DNA of 64,000 nucleotides, taken from Paenibacillus cookii. Its GTDB lineage: Bacteria; Bacillota; Bacilli; Paenibacillales; Paenibacillaceae. The DNA is taken from the NCBI RefSeq assembly GCF_018333375.1, contig NZ_BORW01000007.1, positions 124,001 to 188,000 of the forward strand, written 5' to 3'. Of the stretch, positions 17,956-27,600 are shown one piece after another. Made by a program: the position numbers and the translations under genes. The notes beneath the pieces are model-generated. The model saw only the letters and a list, made by a program, of their open reading frames with translations, did no database searches and was not told the origin of the DNA. Position 1 is the first letter of the stretch. Each line of letters begins with the position of its first letter.

Positions 17956-18107
17956 CTATTCCAAATATAACTTCAACGATTCCCCTTCAATGACGATGGC
18001 GGTCAGCCCCTGCTCCGTTTGCGTCCCATGCGCGTTATGGTAAGATTCCGGCCGCCGTGCGCCCCGATGGCTTTGCCCTTTTCGCTGCCGAAACGATATA
18101 TTTTCAC
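17956..18107 (-). pseudogene. Cupin-domain protein remnant with deleted centre
   Basis: A GTG at 18107 after GGGAGC starts a frame resembling the beginning of small bacterial cupins (KIYRFGSEKGKAIG). Within 30 codons the sequence passes, in another frame, to a typical cupin end (HGTQTEQGLTAIVIEGESL) and a stop at 17956-17958. The whole middle barrel is missing, so only about 50 codons remain of a gene normally near 110. The two ends lie close together, suggesting a single internal deletion. Confidence 0.6.
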
Positions 18108-18134
18108 GTGATTCGCTCCCTTGGCTGCACCCAT

Positions 18135-18638
18135 TTAATAAACCGCACTCTCCACATCCGCCACCATGGTGACTGATGTGCCCACGACGCCAGCGTCTTC
18201 AAAACCGAAACGCCGGTACAGCTTAACCGCGGCCTCGTTATTGGGGTCAACGCTTAACGATACCCGGGAAATCCCTCTCTTCTTGAGTTCATCGAAAAGC
18301 GCCTTCATGAGCGCCGTCCCGATGCCCTGCCCCCGATAAGACGGCGAAATCGCCATGCCGAGCTCCGGCACGTCCGGACCGACATACCCATATCCCCGGT
18401 TGCTTTCGTCAAACAAACGCGCCGTGATCGTGCCCATCGGCTGACCATCATCCGTGACGGCAATCCACCCGATGTCGCCCGGACGGCCCCAATGCTCCGC
18501 GTATTTGGCGATGGCCGGCTCCTGCAGAATCTCCCTTCCGAACGGTTTTCCGCCTTCCGGGACATAAAGCGATTCATACAGCATATCCCACATGAAAGGG
18601 ACATCCCGCTCCGCAATAGGTCTGATCGTGTAATTCAT
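18135..18638 (-). CDS. GNAT-family N-acetyltransferase
   Basis: A 167-residue GNAT protein with a strong acetyl-CoA loop, SPSYRGQGIGTALMKALF, and the C-terminal NNEAAVKLYRRFGFEDAG. The N-terminal part has IRPIAERDVPFMWDML. The acceptor is unknown. AAGGAGGGGC precedes the ATG. It is probably monocistronic. Confidence 0.83.
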   Translation of the reverse strand: MNYTIRPIAERDVPFMWDMLYESLYVPEGGKPFGREILQEPAIAKYAEHWGRPGDIGWIAVTDDGQPMGTITARLFDESNRGYGYVGPDVPELGMAISPSYRGQGIGTALMKALFDELKKRGISRVSLSVDPNNEAAVKLYRRFGFEDAGVVGTSVTMVADVESAVY

Positions 18639-18981
18639 CGCCGCCCCTCCTTTTTTTGTCTTGTTTTTCCTTTTTCGAGGCCTGAGACGATCATAACAAA
18701 TGCCTTGGGATAAAAATAGCCGTAAACGAAGCAGAAAACGCCTTCCTCATAAAGTGAAAACCTGAGCGACAGCCGTCCCGCGATTCTTTGATAGCCGCAT
18801 GGCTGCCCTAAACGGCCCTTGCACATATAAAATATAAAGGCTGGCGAACAAAAAAACGCCCGTTCCCTGTTACGTTAGGGTTCGAACGTTTTGCCGGGCG
18901 GTGTGCCGTCGCTTTTTCGCGTTGGCCATTTATTCGATGGCTTCTCCAAAGATCCCCTGCCGCATGATCCTCACGTTTTCT
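18639..18981. other. Intergenic stretch without a confident gene
   Basis: About 340 bases between two acetyltransferase genes. It contains a terminator-like hairpin at 18851-18900. A 21-codon minus-strand frame (MERHKENVRIMRQGIFG...) overlaps the end of the 18982 gene and may be a leftover fragment. I see no other recognisable coding content. Confidence 0.5.
18851..18900 (-). terminator. Bulged terminator hairpin
   Basis: On the minus strand CGCC, AACG and CCCT-type segments pair (CGCCCG/CGGGCG outer, CCCT/AGGG inner) and lead into seven T. It probably terminates the acetyltransferase gene at 18982-19506. Confidence 0.5.
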
Positions 18982-19506
18982 TTATGGCGCTCCATCAAGC
19001 TCTTTGATCAAATATAAAACCAGGTCGTCATCGACCATGACGCTTTCGCCCGGCTTCACCTTTACGTTTTTATAGGTCAAACCCTGTCCGTCCAATGCGT
19101 ACCCGCGTTTCGTATACATCCGCTGTGCGTTTCCGTAATCCTCGTACAAGCCGACGCCGAGGCCGATTCGGGAATGCTCCCTTGCCGCGATGCGCTCGAA
19201 CTCGTCAAACATACGGCTGGCGATGCCTTTGCGCCGGAATTCCGGGAATACGTTCAGGTCGTTGATCTCCGGAATGCGCCGTTCCTGAAAATACGGATAT
19301 TTGGACTGATAAATGAGATGGCAGCATCCGGCCAATTCCTCTCCGCAAAAAGCCATCAGCGTGACCCGCTTCCCTTCCCGGTTCTCCTGCAGGCAGCGCT
19401 CGAAATAATCCCCCTGCCGGTACCAGCCGTAGCGGGTGAATTCCTGATTCAGCATCGCCGCCTCCGACGGATCGGTTAACGGCTTTATGGTAATAACGTC
19501 ACTCAT
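18982..19506 (-). CDS. GNAT-family N-acetyltransferase
   Basis: A 174-residue GNAT protein with the acetyl-CoA loop PEFRRKGIASRMFDEFE, an upstream strand (PEINDLNVFPEF) and RMYTKRGYALDG near the end. The C-terminal VMVDDDLVLYLIKEL is typical of a Firmicute subgroup of unknown acceptor. Followed by the hairpin at 18851-18900. Confidence 0.82.
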   Translation of the reverse strand: MSDVITIKPLTDPSEAAMLNQEFTRYGWYRQGDYFERCLQENREGKRVTLMAFCGEELAGCCHLIYQSKYPYFQERRIPEINDLNVFPEFRRKGIASRMFDEFERIAAREHSRIGLGVGLYEDYGNAQRMYTKRGYALDGQGLTYKNVKVKPGESVMVDDDLVLYLIKELDGAP

Positions 19507-19556
19507 TCGATCACCTCATATCGGCTTTGCATGCGGGCAGTCCCATGGTTGGCCGT

Positions 19557-19715
19557 TTATTTTTCCAAAATGACAAGCGAATACGCTCCGGTAGTCTGGC
19601 CCGTGCCCATCGGCTTTTGGCTGTGTACCTTCCACCCTTCGGACAGCAGCCGGTTCAGCTCGTCGAGGTTATTCCGTTTTTCCGTCCAAAAGTAGAGGAT
19701 AAATGCTTTTTGCAT
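19557..19715 (-). CDS. Small DUF4177-like protein
   Basis: A 52-residue protein (MQKAFILYFWTEKR...) with the pattern LNRLLSEGWKVHS, which recalls the DUF4177 core seen at 1713-1907. It is short for that family. AAGGAGGGAAACGGC precedes the ATG at 19715. The function is unknown. It may be cotranscribed with the acetyltransferase gene that follows on the same strand. Confidence 0.55.
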   Translation of the reverse strand: MQKAFILYFWTEKRNNLDELNRLLSEGWKVHSQKPMGTGQTTGAYSLVILEK

Positions 19716-19872
19716 GCCGTTTCCCTCCTTCGCCATCATGTATATGCTGTGAACCGCCTTAATCACTTCCATATGCCGCCAAAAATCCCTTTAAAATTGC
19801 ATCATGAAAGATATGGCCCGGTGAACTGGAGATGGAGGATCGGCCAACCTCTTTCAGAAGCACTGCCATGAT

Positions 19873-19925
19873 AAAAAAGGCCGAGGGCCGCGCACCCGAC
19901 GATGCCGCAAGCCTTCAGCCTTTTT
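19873..19925 (-). terminator. Terminator of the glycan-degradation operon
   Basis: A long imperfect stem (GGCTGAAGGC pairing with GCCCTCGGCC) runs into TTTTTT on the minus strand. It lies just downstream of the GH18 gene, the last gene of the catabolic operon. Confidence 0.75.
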
Positions 19926-19970
19926 AACTTGATGATATGGATCAAATGACAGCAGGTCTCAAAACATCAG

Positions 19971-21005
19971 TTACTTCAGTCCGCGATGCATCGCGTCAAG
20001 CAATTGATGGGTGTCGTCGCAGCCGTATTCCCAGAACATGATGCCTGCCAGGCCGTTGTCTTTGACATAGCCGCATTTATGCCCGATCGACTCCTCGTCG
20101 TCATAGGAAATGAGGCTCGAACCGTTGAACAGGTACGGCGCGCGCGCCTCTTCGTCCCAATAACGGGTGTAGCCGTTTTTGTTGATATATTCTCTCGTGA
20201 GCGTCCCGAAATCCGGTCCGTACCCGCCGGTCGTGCCGGCCATTTGGTGCAGCCCGTTGTTGCGGTCCGGCACTTGATGCCAGACGCGGGAGTAAAAAGC
20301 GGCCCCGATGACGATTTTTTCCTTCGGCACGCCTGCGCGCATAAACATCTTCACGGAGGCGTCCGTGCTGATGCGGAACAAATCTCCCGTCGGCGTGTAC
20401 AGGTTCGTATGGTGGCCGGTCAGCACCTGGAATCCGCCGCGCATATCATAGGTCATCAACTGGACGAAATCGAGATATTTCTGCACCTCGTCCATTTCGG
20501 TGCCGTCCACGTAATACTGGTCCGCGCCCGCCGCGATGGTCAGCAGGTAATGGCGCCCGTCTTCCGCGCCTTTGCGGTCCAGCGCCTCGCGGATCGTCTG
20601 GAGCAGCAGCGTGAAATTCCTTTTGTCGTCCGGGCTGGACGCGATTTCGGCTTCCCCGTAACACGGATATTCCCAATCCAGGTCGATGCCGTCGAACGGA
20701 TGGTCCACGATGGCTTGAACCGCCGACTCCGCCATGCTTTGTCTTCCCGCTTCGGTCGAAGCCGCTTCGGAGAAACCTCCGGCGCTCCAGCCGCCGACGG
20801 ACAAAACGATGTTCAGCTCCGGATGCTCGTCCTTGATCTTCCGCAACACGGCCGCGTTTTTCAGATGGGCCGTCGAAATCCGGCCGTCCACGACATGGCC
20901 GAAAGCCACGTTGAGATGGGTCAATTTCATGAGGTCTTCCCGCGTCATGTCAGGAAGCTTGGCGTCGACGGCGTAACCCGCGACGATATATTTTTTCTCG
21001 GTCAT
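19971..21005 (-). CDS. GH18-family glycoside hydrolase (chitinase/endo-GlcNAcase type), no signal peptide
   Basis: A 344-residue TIM-barrel hydrolase with the GH18 signature DGIDLDWE at residues 105-112 (catalytic acid Glu112), the earlier SVGGWSAGGF strand (69-78), and MTYDM later. GH18 enzymes cleave beta-1,4-N-acetylglucosamine bonds in chitin or the chitobiose core of N-glycans using the substrate acetamido group. No signal peptide or binding domain is present, so it acts in the cytoplasm. As the last gene of an operon with mannosidase and fucosidases, a role on N-glycan chitobiose is more likely than on chitin. This is inference from context. Confidence 0.88.
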   Translation of the reverse strand: MTEKKYIVAGYAVDAKLPDMTREDLMKLTHLNVAFGHVVDGRISTAHLKNAAVLRKIKDEHPELNIVLSVGGWSAGGFSEAASTEAGRQSMAESAVQAIVDHPFDGIDLDWEYPCYGEAEIASSPDDKRNFTLLLQTIREALDRKGAEDGRHYLLTIAAGADQYYVDGTEMDEVQKYLDFVQLMTYDMRGGFQVLTGHHTNLYTPTGDLFRISTDASVKMFMRAGVPKEKIVIGAAFYSRVWHQVPDRNNGLHQMAGTTGGYGPDFGTLTREYINKNGYTRYWDEEARAPYLFNGSSLISYDDEESIGHKCGYVKDNGLAGIMFWEYGCDDTHQLLDAMHRGLK

Positions 21006-21028
21006 TCGATTTCACTCCGATTCGTAGT

Positions 21029-23641
21029 TTACTGCCATACGACGGACAAAACCTGCAGCGCTTCCTTGCCGGTTCCGATTTTATAACCCGATGCCGTATA
21101 GCGAATTTGATCCTGTGCATCCAGCACGAACAGATGCGGGTAGCCTGCATCCCGGGCGGGGGACTGGGCAATGAAATCCGGCAGCGCCGCGTAAGAGGCA
21201 TCCCGGACGAACACGGTGCCGGACGGCAGGTTCGGGTAAGCCGCCGGATCAAACGAAGCGGTCCACTCGGCATTGCCGATAATTAGCACGATCGGTGCGC
21301 CAAGCTTCGCATACGGCTCCGCCAGTTCGCCGATTTCGCGGAACAGATGTTTCGTCGGCTCGCGCTCCGGCTCGATCCAGGCGACGATGGCCCCCGAGCC
21401 GCCGATCAGCTCGCCAAGCGTTGCATCGGTTCCCTCCAGCGTTGTCAACGCGCTGGTGCGGTCGATCTTTCCGAGCACCGGAATGTCATGCTTCGCTTGG
21501 CGGTACGTCAGGACAACGTCGGTCGTTTCCCCTGCCGTGACCTTGAAATAGGCGAAACGCGCTTGCACCGTGCCGTCCTTCAGGCGTACGCCCGAAGTCA
21601 GCCGGTAAAAGCCCGGCTCCACCTCGAACGGCTCGTCGTATACGTCTTTTTTGCCGTACGGATAGACCAGCGTCTTGTACCTGCCGTTCTCCAGACGGGC
21701 AAACGTGAAATTTTCGTAATACGAAGCTTCGGCCGTTTCCGGCGCAGCCTCCGGATCGCGCAGCAGGCGCAGCGACCCCCATGCCTTCGTTTCCTCTTCC
21801 TGCGGCGCATGCGCGGCAAACATGGCGTCTTTCCATGTGCCGCCTTCGAGATATTGCGGCTTCAGCTCGCTTGGATGCAGGCGGGCCGGGATGCCCAGGC
21901 TCCGGCATGCGGCGACGAACAAAATGTCGAGCGATACGTCATCCCCGTGCATCAGCTTGAACGTGCCGACCGGATTGCCTTTGCCCTTCAGGTTTTGAAG
22001 GTCTTCCCGCACAGCGTATCCGTCTTCCAGCTTGCGGACAAGCACCGAAGGATCGGCTTGGATCGCCGCGGCATCGGCCGCAAACGTCTCTTGGAAAAAG
22101 CGCTTATACGGCACGATCATTTCGTACAACACGCGCGGACAAAGCACGTACGATACGAACGTCGTTTCGTCCAGTTCCCCGCGCTGCGCCAGCCCGCCGA
22201 TCAGATGATCGTCAAGCGAAGGGCGGAAGGTGTCCACCAGATCCTTTTCGTTCAAGCTTTCCAGCAGCCGCAGCGGCCATTCGCCGTATTCCCCCGAACG
22301 CTCGCGGAGAAAAGCGGCGATTTCGCGGTCGTTGCCGCGAGCCTTGCGCAGCACGTCCCACACCCGGTCTGCCGGCAGCCCGAATTCCGCGGCGAGTTCC
22401 GTCGCATCCGCTTCGGTCAGGAACGTGGCTTCGTAATTGGTCCGGATCTTCGTGCCTTCTTCCAGACGGCGGTTATGCCTTTGGATGCTCTCTTCGGATA
22501 AAGCTTCCGCTTCGTCTCCTTCGCGCTCCGGCGGCGGAACCATGTCGAGATCCAACGTTCCGGAAGGCTGCTCCGCCTGATCCAAAACCAGTTCGATCCG
22601 GTCGCTTTCGGCCACGGTCACTTTGCGTTCGCCCCACACGCCGTCCCGGACGGCGCGAATGAGCAGATCGCCGTAGCCCGTCTTGAACGAAGCCTCTCCA
22701 AGTTCATTCGTCGGAATCGTGGCGATCGGATAAAACTCGGCCATATTGTACAGCTCGAAGTGCACCTGTGCCCCGCTGACCGCCTTCCCCTGGCGATCCT
22801 TGACGGCGACCGTGATCGTCCGCGTCGGCGCATAGTTTTCCAGCAGGTTGATTTCCGTAAACCATTCGTCGGCAAGCGTGATGTCTTCCGGACCCGGATA
22901 ATCCGCGTAAATCCGCGTGTTGATCAGCATCGCGCGCCGGGCCGGCGGACTGAACCAGCCCTGGTTCAGGCGGGCTTCCGGTTCGCAGGCGCCGAAATAA
23001 TACCATTTTCCGTCGGCCCAAGCCTCGACCCAAGCATGGTTGTCGTCGCAATGCGCCCAGCGCGGCGTGTATACTTGACGGGCCGGGATGCCGATGCTGC
23101 GCAGCGCGGCAACCGCCAGCGTCGATTCCTCGCCGCAGCGGCCGCGGGCGTTGCGGATCATCGTCAGCGGCGAAATCGTCCGGAGATCGCTGCCGATGTA
23201 AGTCGCCTTTTCATGGCACCAGTAGTTCGTTTCCAGGATGGCATCCGCCATGGACAAGGATTTCGTGCGTTCCGCCAAAGCTTCGTGCAGGATGCCGCGG
23301 GAATCCTCGATATTTTCGGTATTGACCCGGTACGGCAGGACAAAATGCAGGAACAGATGATCCGGCACGCGCTCCCCCCAGGGCATTTCCTTGCGGATCG
23401 CAAGCGTCGTACGCACATGGTTCAAAAACAGCGCACCGTCGTAGTCGGCCATGTCGTTGACCGGCATATACGCGTACAAGTACTTAAGCGCCCAAGTCTC
23501 CTCTTCCGTCAGTTCTTCCTGAAAAATGCCAAACAATTCCTGTTCCCTTGCCGCGGCCATCCGGCGTTTCTCGCCGAACTTGCGTTCAATCAGCTCGATC
23601 GCCGCCTGATCCAGCGAAAAAGCAGAGGTCTGCATCGTCAT
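21029..23641 (-). CDS. Duplicated transglutaminase-fold protein of the glycan operon
   Basis: An 870-residue protein without a signal peptide. A transglutaminase core has Cys169 in RGRCGEES, His202 in DDNHAW and a GACEPE segment (217-222) where the third catalytic residue usually lies. An Ig-like domain follows (about 275-350). Residues 500-610 repeat the core in degenerate form: 565-587 ends CRSLGIPAR as 166-188 ends LRSIGIPAR, but Asp568 replaces the cysteine. The C-terminus (about 730-870) has a thioredoxin-like pattern. PNGases share this fold, so cleavage of a glycan-peptide amide is possible (inference). The ATG at 23641 overlaps the upstream stop (ATGA). Confidence 0.8.
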   Translation of the reverse strand: MTMQTSAFSLDQAAIELIERKFGEKRRMAAAREQELFGIFQEELTEEETWALKYLYAYMPVNDMADYDGALFLNHVRTTLAIRKEMPWGERVPDHLFLHFVLPYRVNTENIEDSRGILHEALAERTKSLSMADAILETNYWCHEKATYIGSDLRTISPLTMIRNARGRCGEESTLAVAALRSIGIPARQVYTPRWAHCDDNHAWVEAWADGKWYYFGACEPEARLNQGWFSPPARRAMLINTRIYADYPGPEDITLADEWFTEINLLENYAPTRTITVAVKDRQGKAVSGAQVHFELYNMAEFYPIATIPTNELGEASFKTGYGDLLIRAVRDGVWGERKVTVAESDRIELVLDQAEQPSGTLDLDMVPPPEREGDEAEALSEESIQRHNRRLEEGTKIRTNYEATFLTEADATELAAEFGLPADRVWDVLRKARGNDREIAAFLRERSGEYGEWPLRLLESLNEKDLVDTFRPSLDDHLIGGLAQRGELDETTFVSYVLCPRVLYEMIVPYKRFFQETFAADAAAIQADPSVLVRKLEDGYAVREDLQNLKGKGNPVGTFKLMHGDDVSLDILFVAACRSLGIPARLHPSELKPQYLEGGTWKDAMFAAHAPQEEETKAWGSLRLLRDPEAAPETAEASYYENFTFARLENGRYKTLVYPYGKKDVYDEPFEVEPGFYRLTSGVRLKDGTVQARFAYFKVTAGETTDVVLTYRQAKHDIPVLGKIDRTSALTTLEGTDATLGELIGGSGAIVAWIEPEREPTKHLFREIGELAEPYAKLGAPIVLIIGNAEWTASFDPAAYPNLPSGTVFVRDASYAALPDFIAQSPARDAGYPHLFVLDAQDQIRYTASGYKIGTGKEALQVLSVVWQ

Positions 23642-24669
23642 TTCCTTTCCTCCTTCCACAACTTTCCGTCCTGCCGGATGCAATATACCGCCGTTCCGTC
23701 CGCCGAAGGGGCCGTGATCTGGAACAGGCTCCGCGTCGTCTCGATGACCGGTTCGATGCTCCAGGCATCATCGCCCTTCAGATGCTCCATCTCTTTCGCG
23801 AATTCGCCGCGTGCCTCGAAATGATTGCGCTGGCGGTAATACAGCTTGCGCAGCTCCCACTTGATGCGTTCATCCCGCGGCAGCTCGAACGTATCCGGCC
23901 CGTCGGCATCGGCAAACACCACATATCCCCAAAGCTCCGGGTAATGCATGTTGATGATGCCCATCGGCGACCATACCCAGTTGTCTTCCGGATAAGGCTT
24001 GCCCGTCCCGGGGTTGATCACCTTTTCGTATTTTCCGTTCCGAACCTCGGCCTGCCACTCGACGCGGGAGAAATTGACGCGCCAAAATTCGCCTTTGACC
24101 GGCGCACGGCCTGCGGGCGCGCATTCCTTCAAGATGTTCCACGGAATCGCTACTTCGACGCTCCACTTCCGGTTGTCCGCTTCGGGATTGTTCAGTTCCC
24201 CGTCGATATGCACGGCCGTTTTTAAACCCCTGATATCCCAGCCGTTCACCGGAGGTCCGCCGTCGCGGTAAGGCTGCACGAGCATCAGATCCCATACCGT
24301 ATTCAGCGCGTTGATCTCGAACTCGTAATATTGGTGCGTATCCCCGTCGGGATCGATGAAAATTTCAAAATCGTTGTCATAAAAAATGACCGATTCGCGT
24401 TCCGTGAGCGTCGCCCAAATCTGATCCTCGATCAGCTCCGCCCCGAAATAAAAATATTCGTCGTCCCAGAGCATTTTGACTCGGGTCGCTTTCGCCGGCT
24501 TCGGACGCAGGTCGCCTTCGATGTCGACGAATTCCTCCGTCCAGGCCGCTGTTTCCCAAAACGGCTTGTCGAGCCTTCCGTCCAGTTCGAGCGGCCCGGC
24601 CGCCCGGCGGCAAATATAATGCTTCGGAGCGTATTCGATCTTCGGTTCAGGCACTCCGCTTAAGTTCAT
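23638..24669 (-). CDS. CBM9-like carbohydrate-binding protein
   Basis: A 343-residue protein whose first 210 residues form a family 9 carbohydrate-binding-type beta sandwich: LDGRLDKPFWETAAW, VKMLWDDEYFYFGAE, a DNDFEIFIDPDGD metal/ligand loop, and WSVEVAIPWNIL. Such domains bind sugar ends and occur both in secreted enzymes and as lone intracellular proteins. There is no signal peptide. The tail (about 250-343) has a helical stretch (RKLYYRQRNHFEARGEFAK). GGAGGG precedes the ATG at 24669. The stop overlaps the start of the transglutaminase-fold gene, indicating coupled synthesis. Confidence 0.8.
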   Translation of the reverse strand: MNLSGVPEPKIEYAPKHYICRRAAGPLELDGRLDKPFWETAAWTEEFVDIEGDLRPKPAKATRVKMLWDDEYFYFGAELIEDQIWATLTERESVIFYDNDFEIFIDPDGDTHQYYEFEINALNTVWDLMLVQPYRDGGPPVNGWDIRGLKTAVHIDGELNNPEADNRKWSVEVAIPWNILKECAPAGRAPVKGEFWRVNFSRVEWQAEVRNGKYEKVINPGTGKPYPEDNWVWSPMGIINMHYPELWGYVVFADADGPDTFELPRDERIKWELRKLYYRQRNHFEARGEFAKEMEHLKGDDAWSIEPVIETTRSLFQITAPSADGTAVYCIRQDGKLWKEERK

Positions 24670-24688
24670 GTCGCTTCCCTCCGGCAAT

Positions 24689-27600
24689 TCATGATTTGAT
24701 GTGGATTTCAACCTCGTGCGGGCGATACACCGAAATGATCCGCCCTTCTCCGTCCGCCGCGAACAGGACGGATCGTTCCCGTTCCAGTCCGAATGCGTAG
24801 GCCACGCCCGTGTCGGCATCCTTCACTTCAATGTTCGTATCCCAGGCATATTCCGATACGAAAACGTATAAATATCCGTCCCTGAATTTCAGCTTGCGGC
24901 CGTATACGCCAGGTACATCGCCCCGGATCCATTCAAGGCCGCTTTGGCAGCCTGCTTCGTCAAGGGCGTACCGGTACAGCGCCGCCATCGAATCCGTTCT
25001 GTCGTTTAATTCGATCGGAAGCGGGCACCAGATCAACCGCCCGTTGCCTAACCGGATATTCCGGACCGCGTCGCCCGCGGCCGGGGCATCTGCCGCTTCA
25101 ACCGTTCCGCCGCTCCGGGCCTCCTTGCTTACTTCCGCAATCCGGCGTTTGCCGTAAGATAACGGAATTTCATGCCCGTCCACGTTCAGCAGCTCTTCGC
25201 GGCGGACATTGCAAAGCCGTCCTTCCCCAAGCACATCGGTCAGCCGCTCCGTTTTACGCCAGTAGGCGTCGATGCTGATCGGCCCCGTCACAAGCAAGGT
25301 GGCTCCCGTGCGCTCGACGATGCCGAGCAGGCGATCCCAAGCGGCATCGTCGAAATTATGGGCGCTAGGCAGCACGATCAGCTTCGCCGGATCCTTCTCC
25401 AGCGGCTCGAGGTCATATTCCGATACGCCGCGAATCGGCATGTTCAGTTGGTAGGAGAACACGCGCGTCAGGCGCGTCGTCGCCTCGTACGCCAGCTTGC
25501 GGTTGGAGAAATCGTTCGAGTAAGGAAAAATAACGGCCACTTCCTCCAGTTCGCGTTCCTGGAACAGGTCCCGGATTTCGCCCATAAACTTGCCGAACCC
25601 GTACGAGACGTCGGTTTCCGGCTTTTCCGTCCCGTCCGCCCGGAGCGCGCCGATATGCGACTCGTTGGCATTGTCCATGTAAAAATTCGTATTCCAGATC
25701 CAATGGATCGCCCCGGCTCCTCCGGTCGCGAAGGCATAAGCGTATTTGCGCTCCAGGATGCTCCGCAGCTCCTCCTCGGTTCGTTTGGCCCGTCCTTCCG
25801 GCGTTTCGACGTACATGATGCCGGTTTCCTGAATGACGTTCGGCTTGTCCGCCGTTTTCGCGAAAACGCCGTCCCAGACCAGGTCGTCGTTGAGCCACCA
25901 CGAATGGACCGTCGTATAGTCGACCGCCTCCTGGTAGAAAAACGGCGAAGGACGCTGCGCGCCTAACGCTTCATCCTGCCCGACCGTGACGAGCTGATCC
26001 GGACTCAAATTTTTGATCTCTTCGTATAACTGCTTTGCCCACCGATTGTGCATGTCCATGGAGAACAAGCAGTAGTCGAGCCACCGCGTGCCTTTTTTCT
26101 CCAGGATCATGTCCTGCACGTCGAAGTTGATCTCCTGCGGCCCGGGAATCGCCGCCGCCTGAAAGCTCGGCAGCTGCTCCGGCGTCATGTTCCAGCGCTC
26201 CTGCAGAAGCTCGATCCGCCCGTGGCGTTCCTCGAGCCAGGCCGAGAAAGCCGCCCGCTCGAACCGGTCGCCGCAGGATCTCGGTCCCGAAGCGAAAATC
26301 CGTTTCGGATCGAACATCGAAGGTTCGTTGATCAAATCCCAATCGACGTTGCTCGTCGCCCGGTGGCGATGCACGATGGAACGGATGAACCGCTTTTGCG
26401 CTTCCACGCTTTGCGGGTCGAGATAAGGGTTCGTGCCTTCCCAAGTTTCCGGCGTAAAAGAGAAGAAAGTGAACGTCAACTGCAGATCATGTTTTTTGGC
26501 GGTGAGAATAAACGCGTCGATCGCGCGAAGCACTTCTTCCGAAGCATGCCCGTCCGCCTGCATCACGTTGCGGTAAGCGGTCCAAAGCCCCGTCCGGATC
26601 CAGTTGATCCCGGCTTGGGCCATCTGCGCCATATCCCGGTCCCAAACATCCGCGTTCGGCAGGAACAGAAATTTGCGGGCCACGTCGGAGGCCATGTAAG
26701 TCATGCCGACGATCGGCAGCGGCCGTCCGTCCTTCACGAAATAGTCGCGGCCGCAGCTGACCGGGCTTCCCTTCGCAAGGAGCTCCGGGTCGTTCCCCCA
26801 GAAGCCGTGACGGAGCACGCGCGTCTCCCCGTCTTCGGAGGTCGCCCGGCATACGACGCGGTAAAGCCCGCTTTGGATGTCCAGCGGCACCGGAATGCGG
26901 ACGAAATCCAGCGATTTCGTCACTTCGGCGCCGAAACGCTGCACCCAAAACTGGTCGCCTTCGTCCTGCTCCACGGTGATTTCGAACGTCCAGCGCTGAT
27001 CCGAAACCTCCGCCTCATTCGATTTCGCGATCCGCTGCATCTGCAGCGTCAGCACCGCATGTTCGCCCGGCTCGTAAGCGGCATAGTTGGTTTTGATCGC
27101 AAGCTCCGTCACCGGTTTCGCGCAGAAGGCGCTCCATTCGGCTAACGCCTTGATCCCGCCTTGGTCCCAGAACGAAGCGGACGGAGGCAGGTTGACGAAT
27201 AGCCATCTGGAACCCGCAAAGTCGCCGCGGGAATGTTCCCATAAGACGACGGGAGCCGCCACTTCCCGTCCTTCGCCGCTGATCCCTTTCAGGAGCGGGT
27301 AGACCTGCGTGCTCATCGTTCCGGCCGAACCCATTTCATGCGGAAAATCGCTGTTTCGGGTCGTATGGGGCACCAGATTCCACGTATCCCGAATCTCGAA
27401 AAGCGCCTCCCGGCCGGCCAACAGCGGAATCTGACCGGACGCAGCAAAAGACTGCACGGGCCCTGCGTTCACGGGCAGCGTTTCGTGGATGAACAGCTCG
27501 CGATGGTATGCGGTTTGTTCGGCTTCAGGCGTCCAGCCTCCTTCTTCGCAGCGAACCGGGACTTTGAAAGGCGCTCCGCCAATGCTGATAAGCCCCCCGC

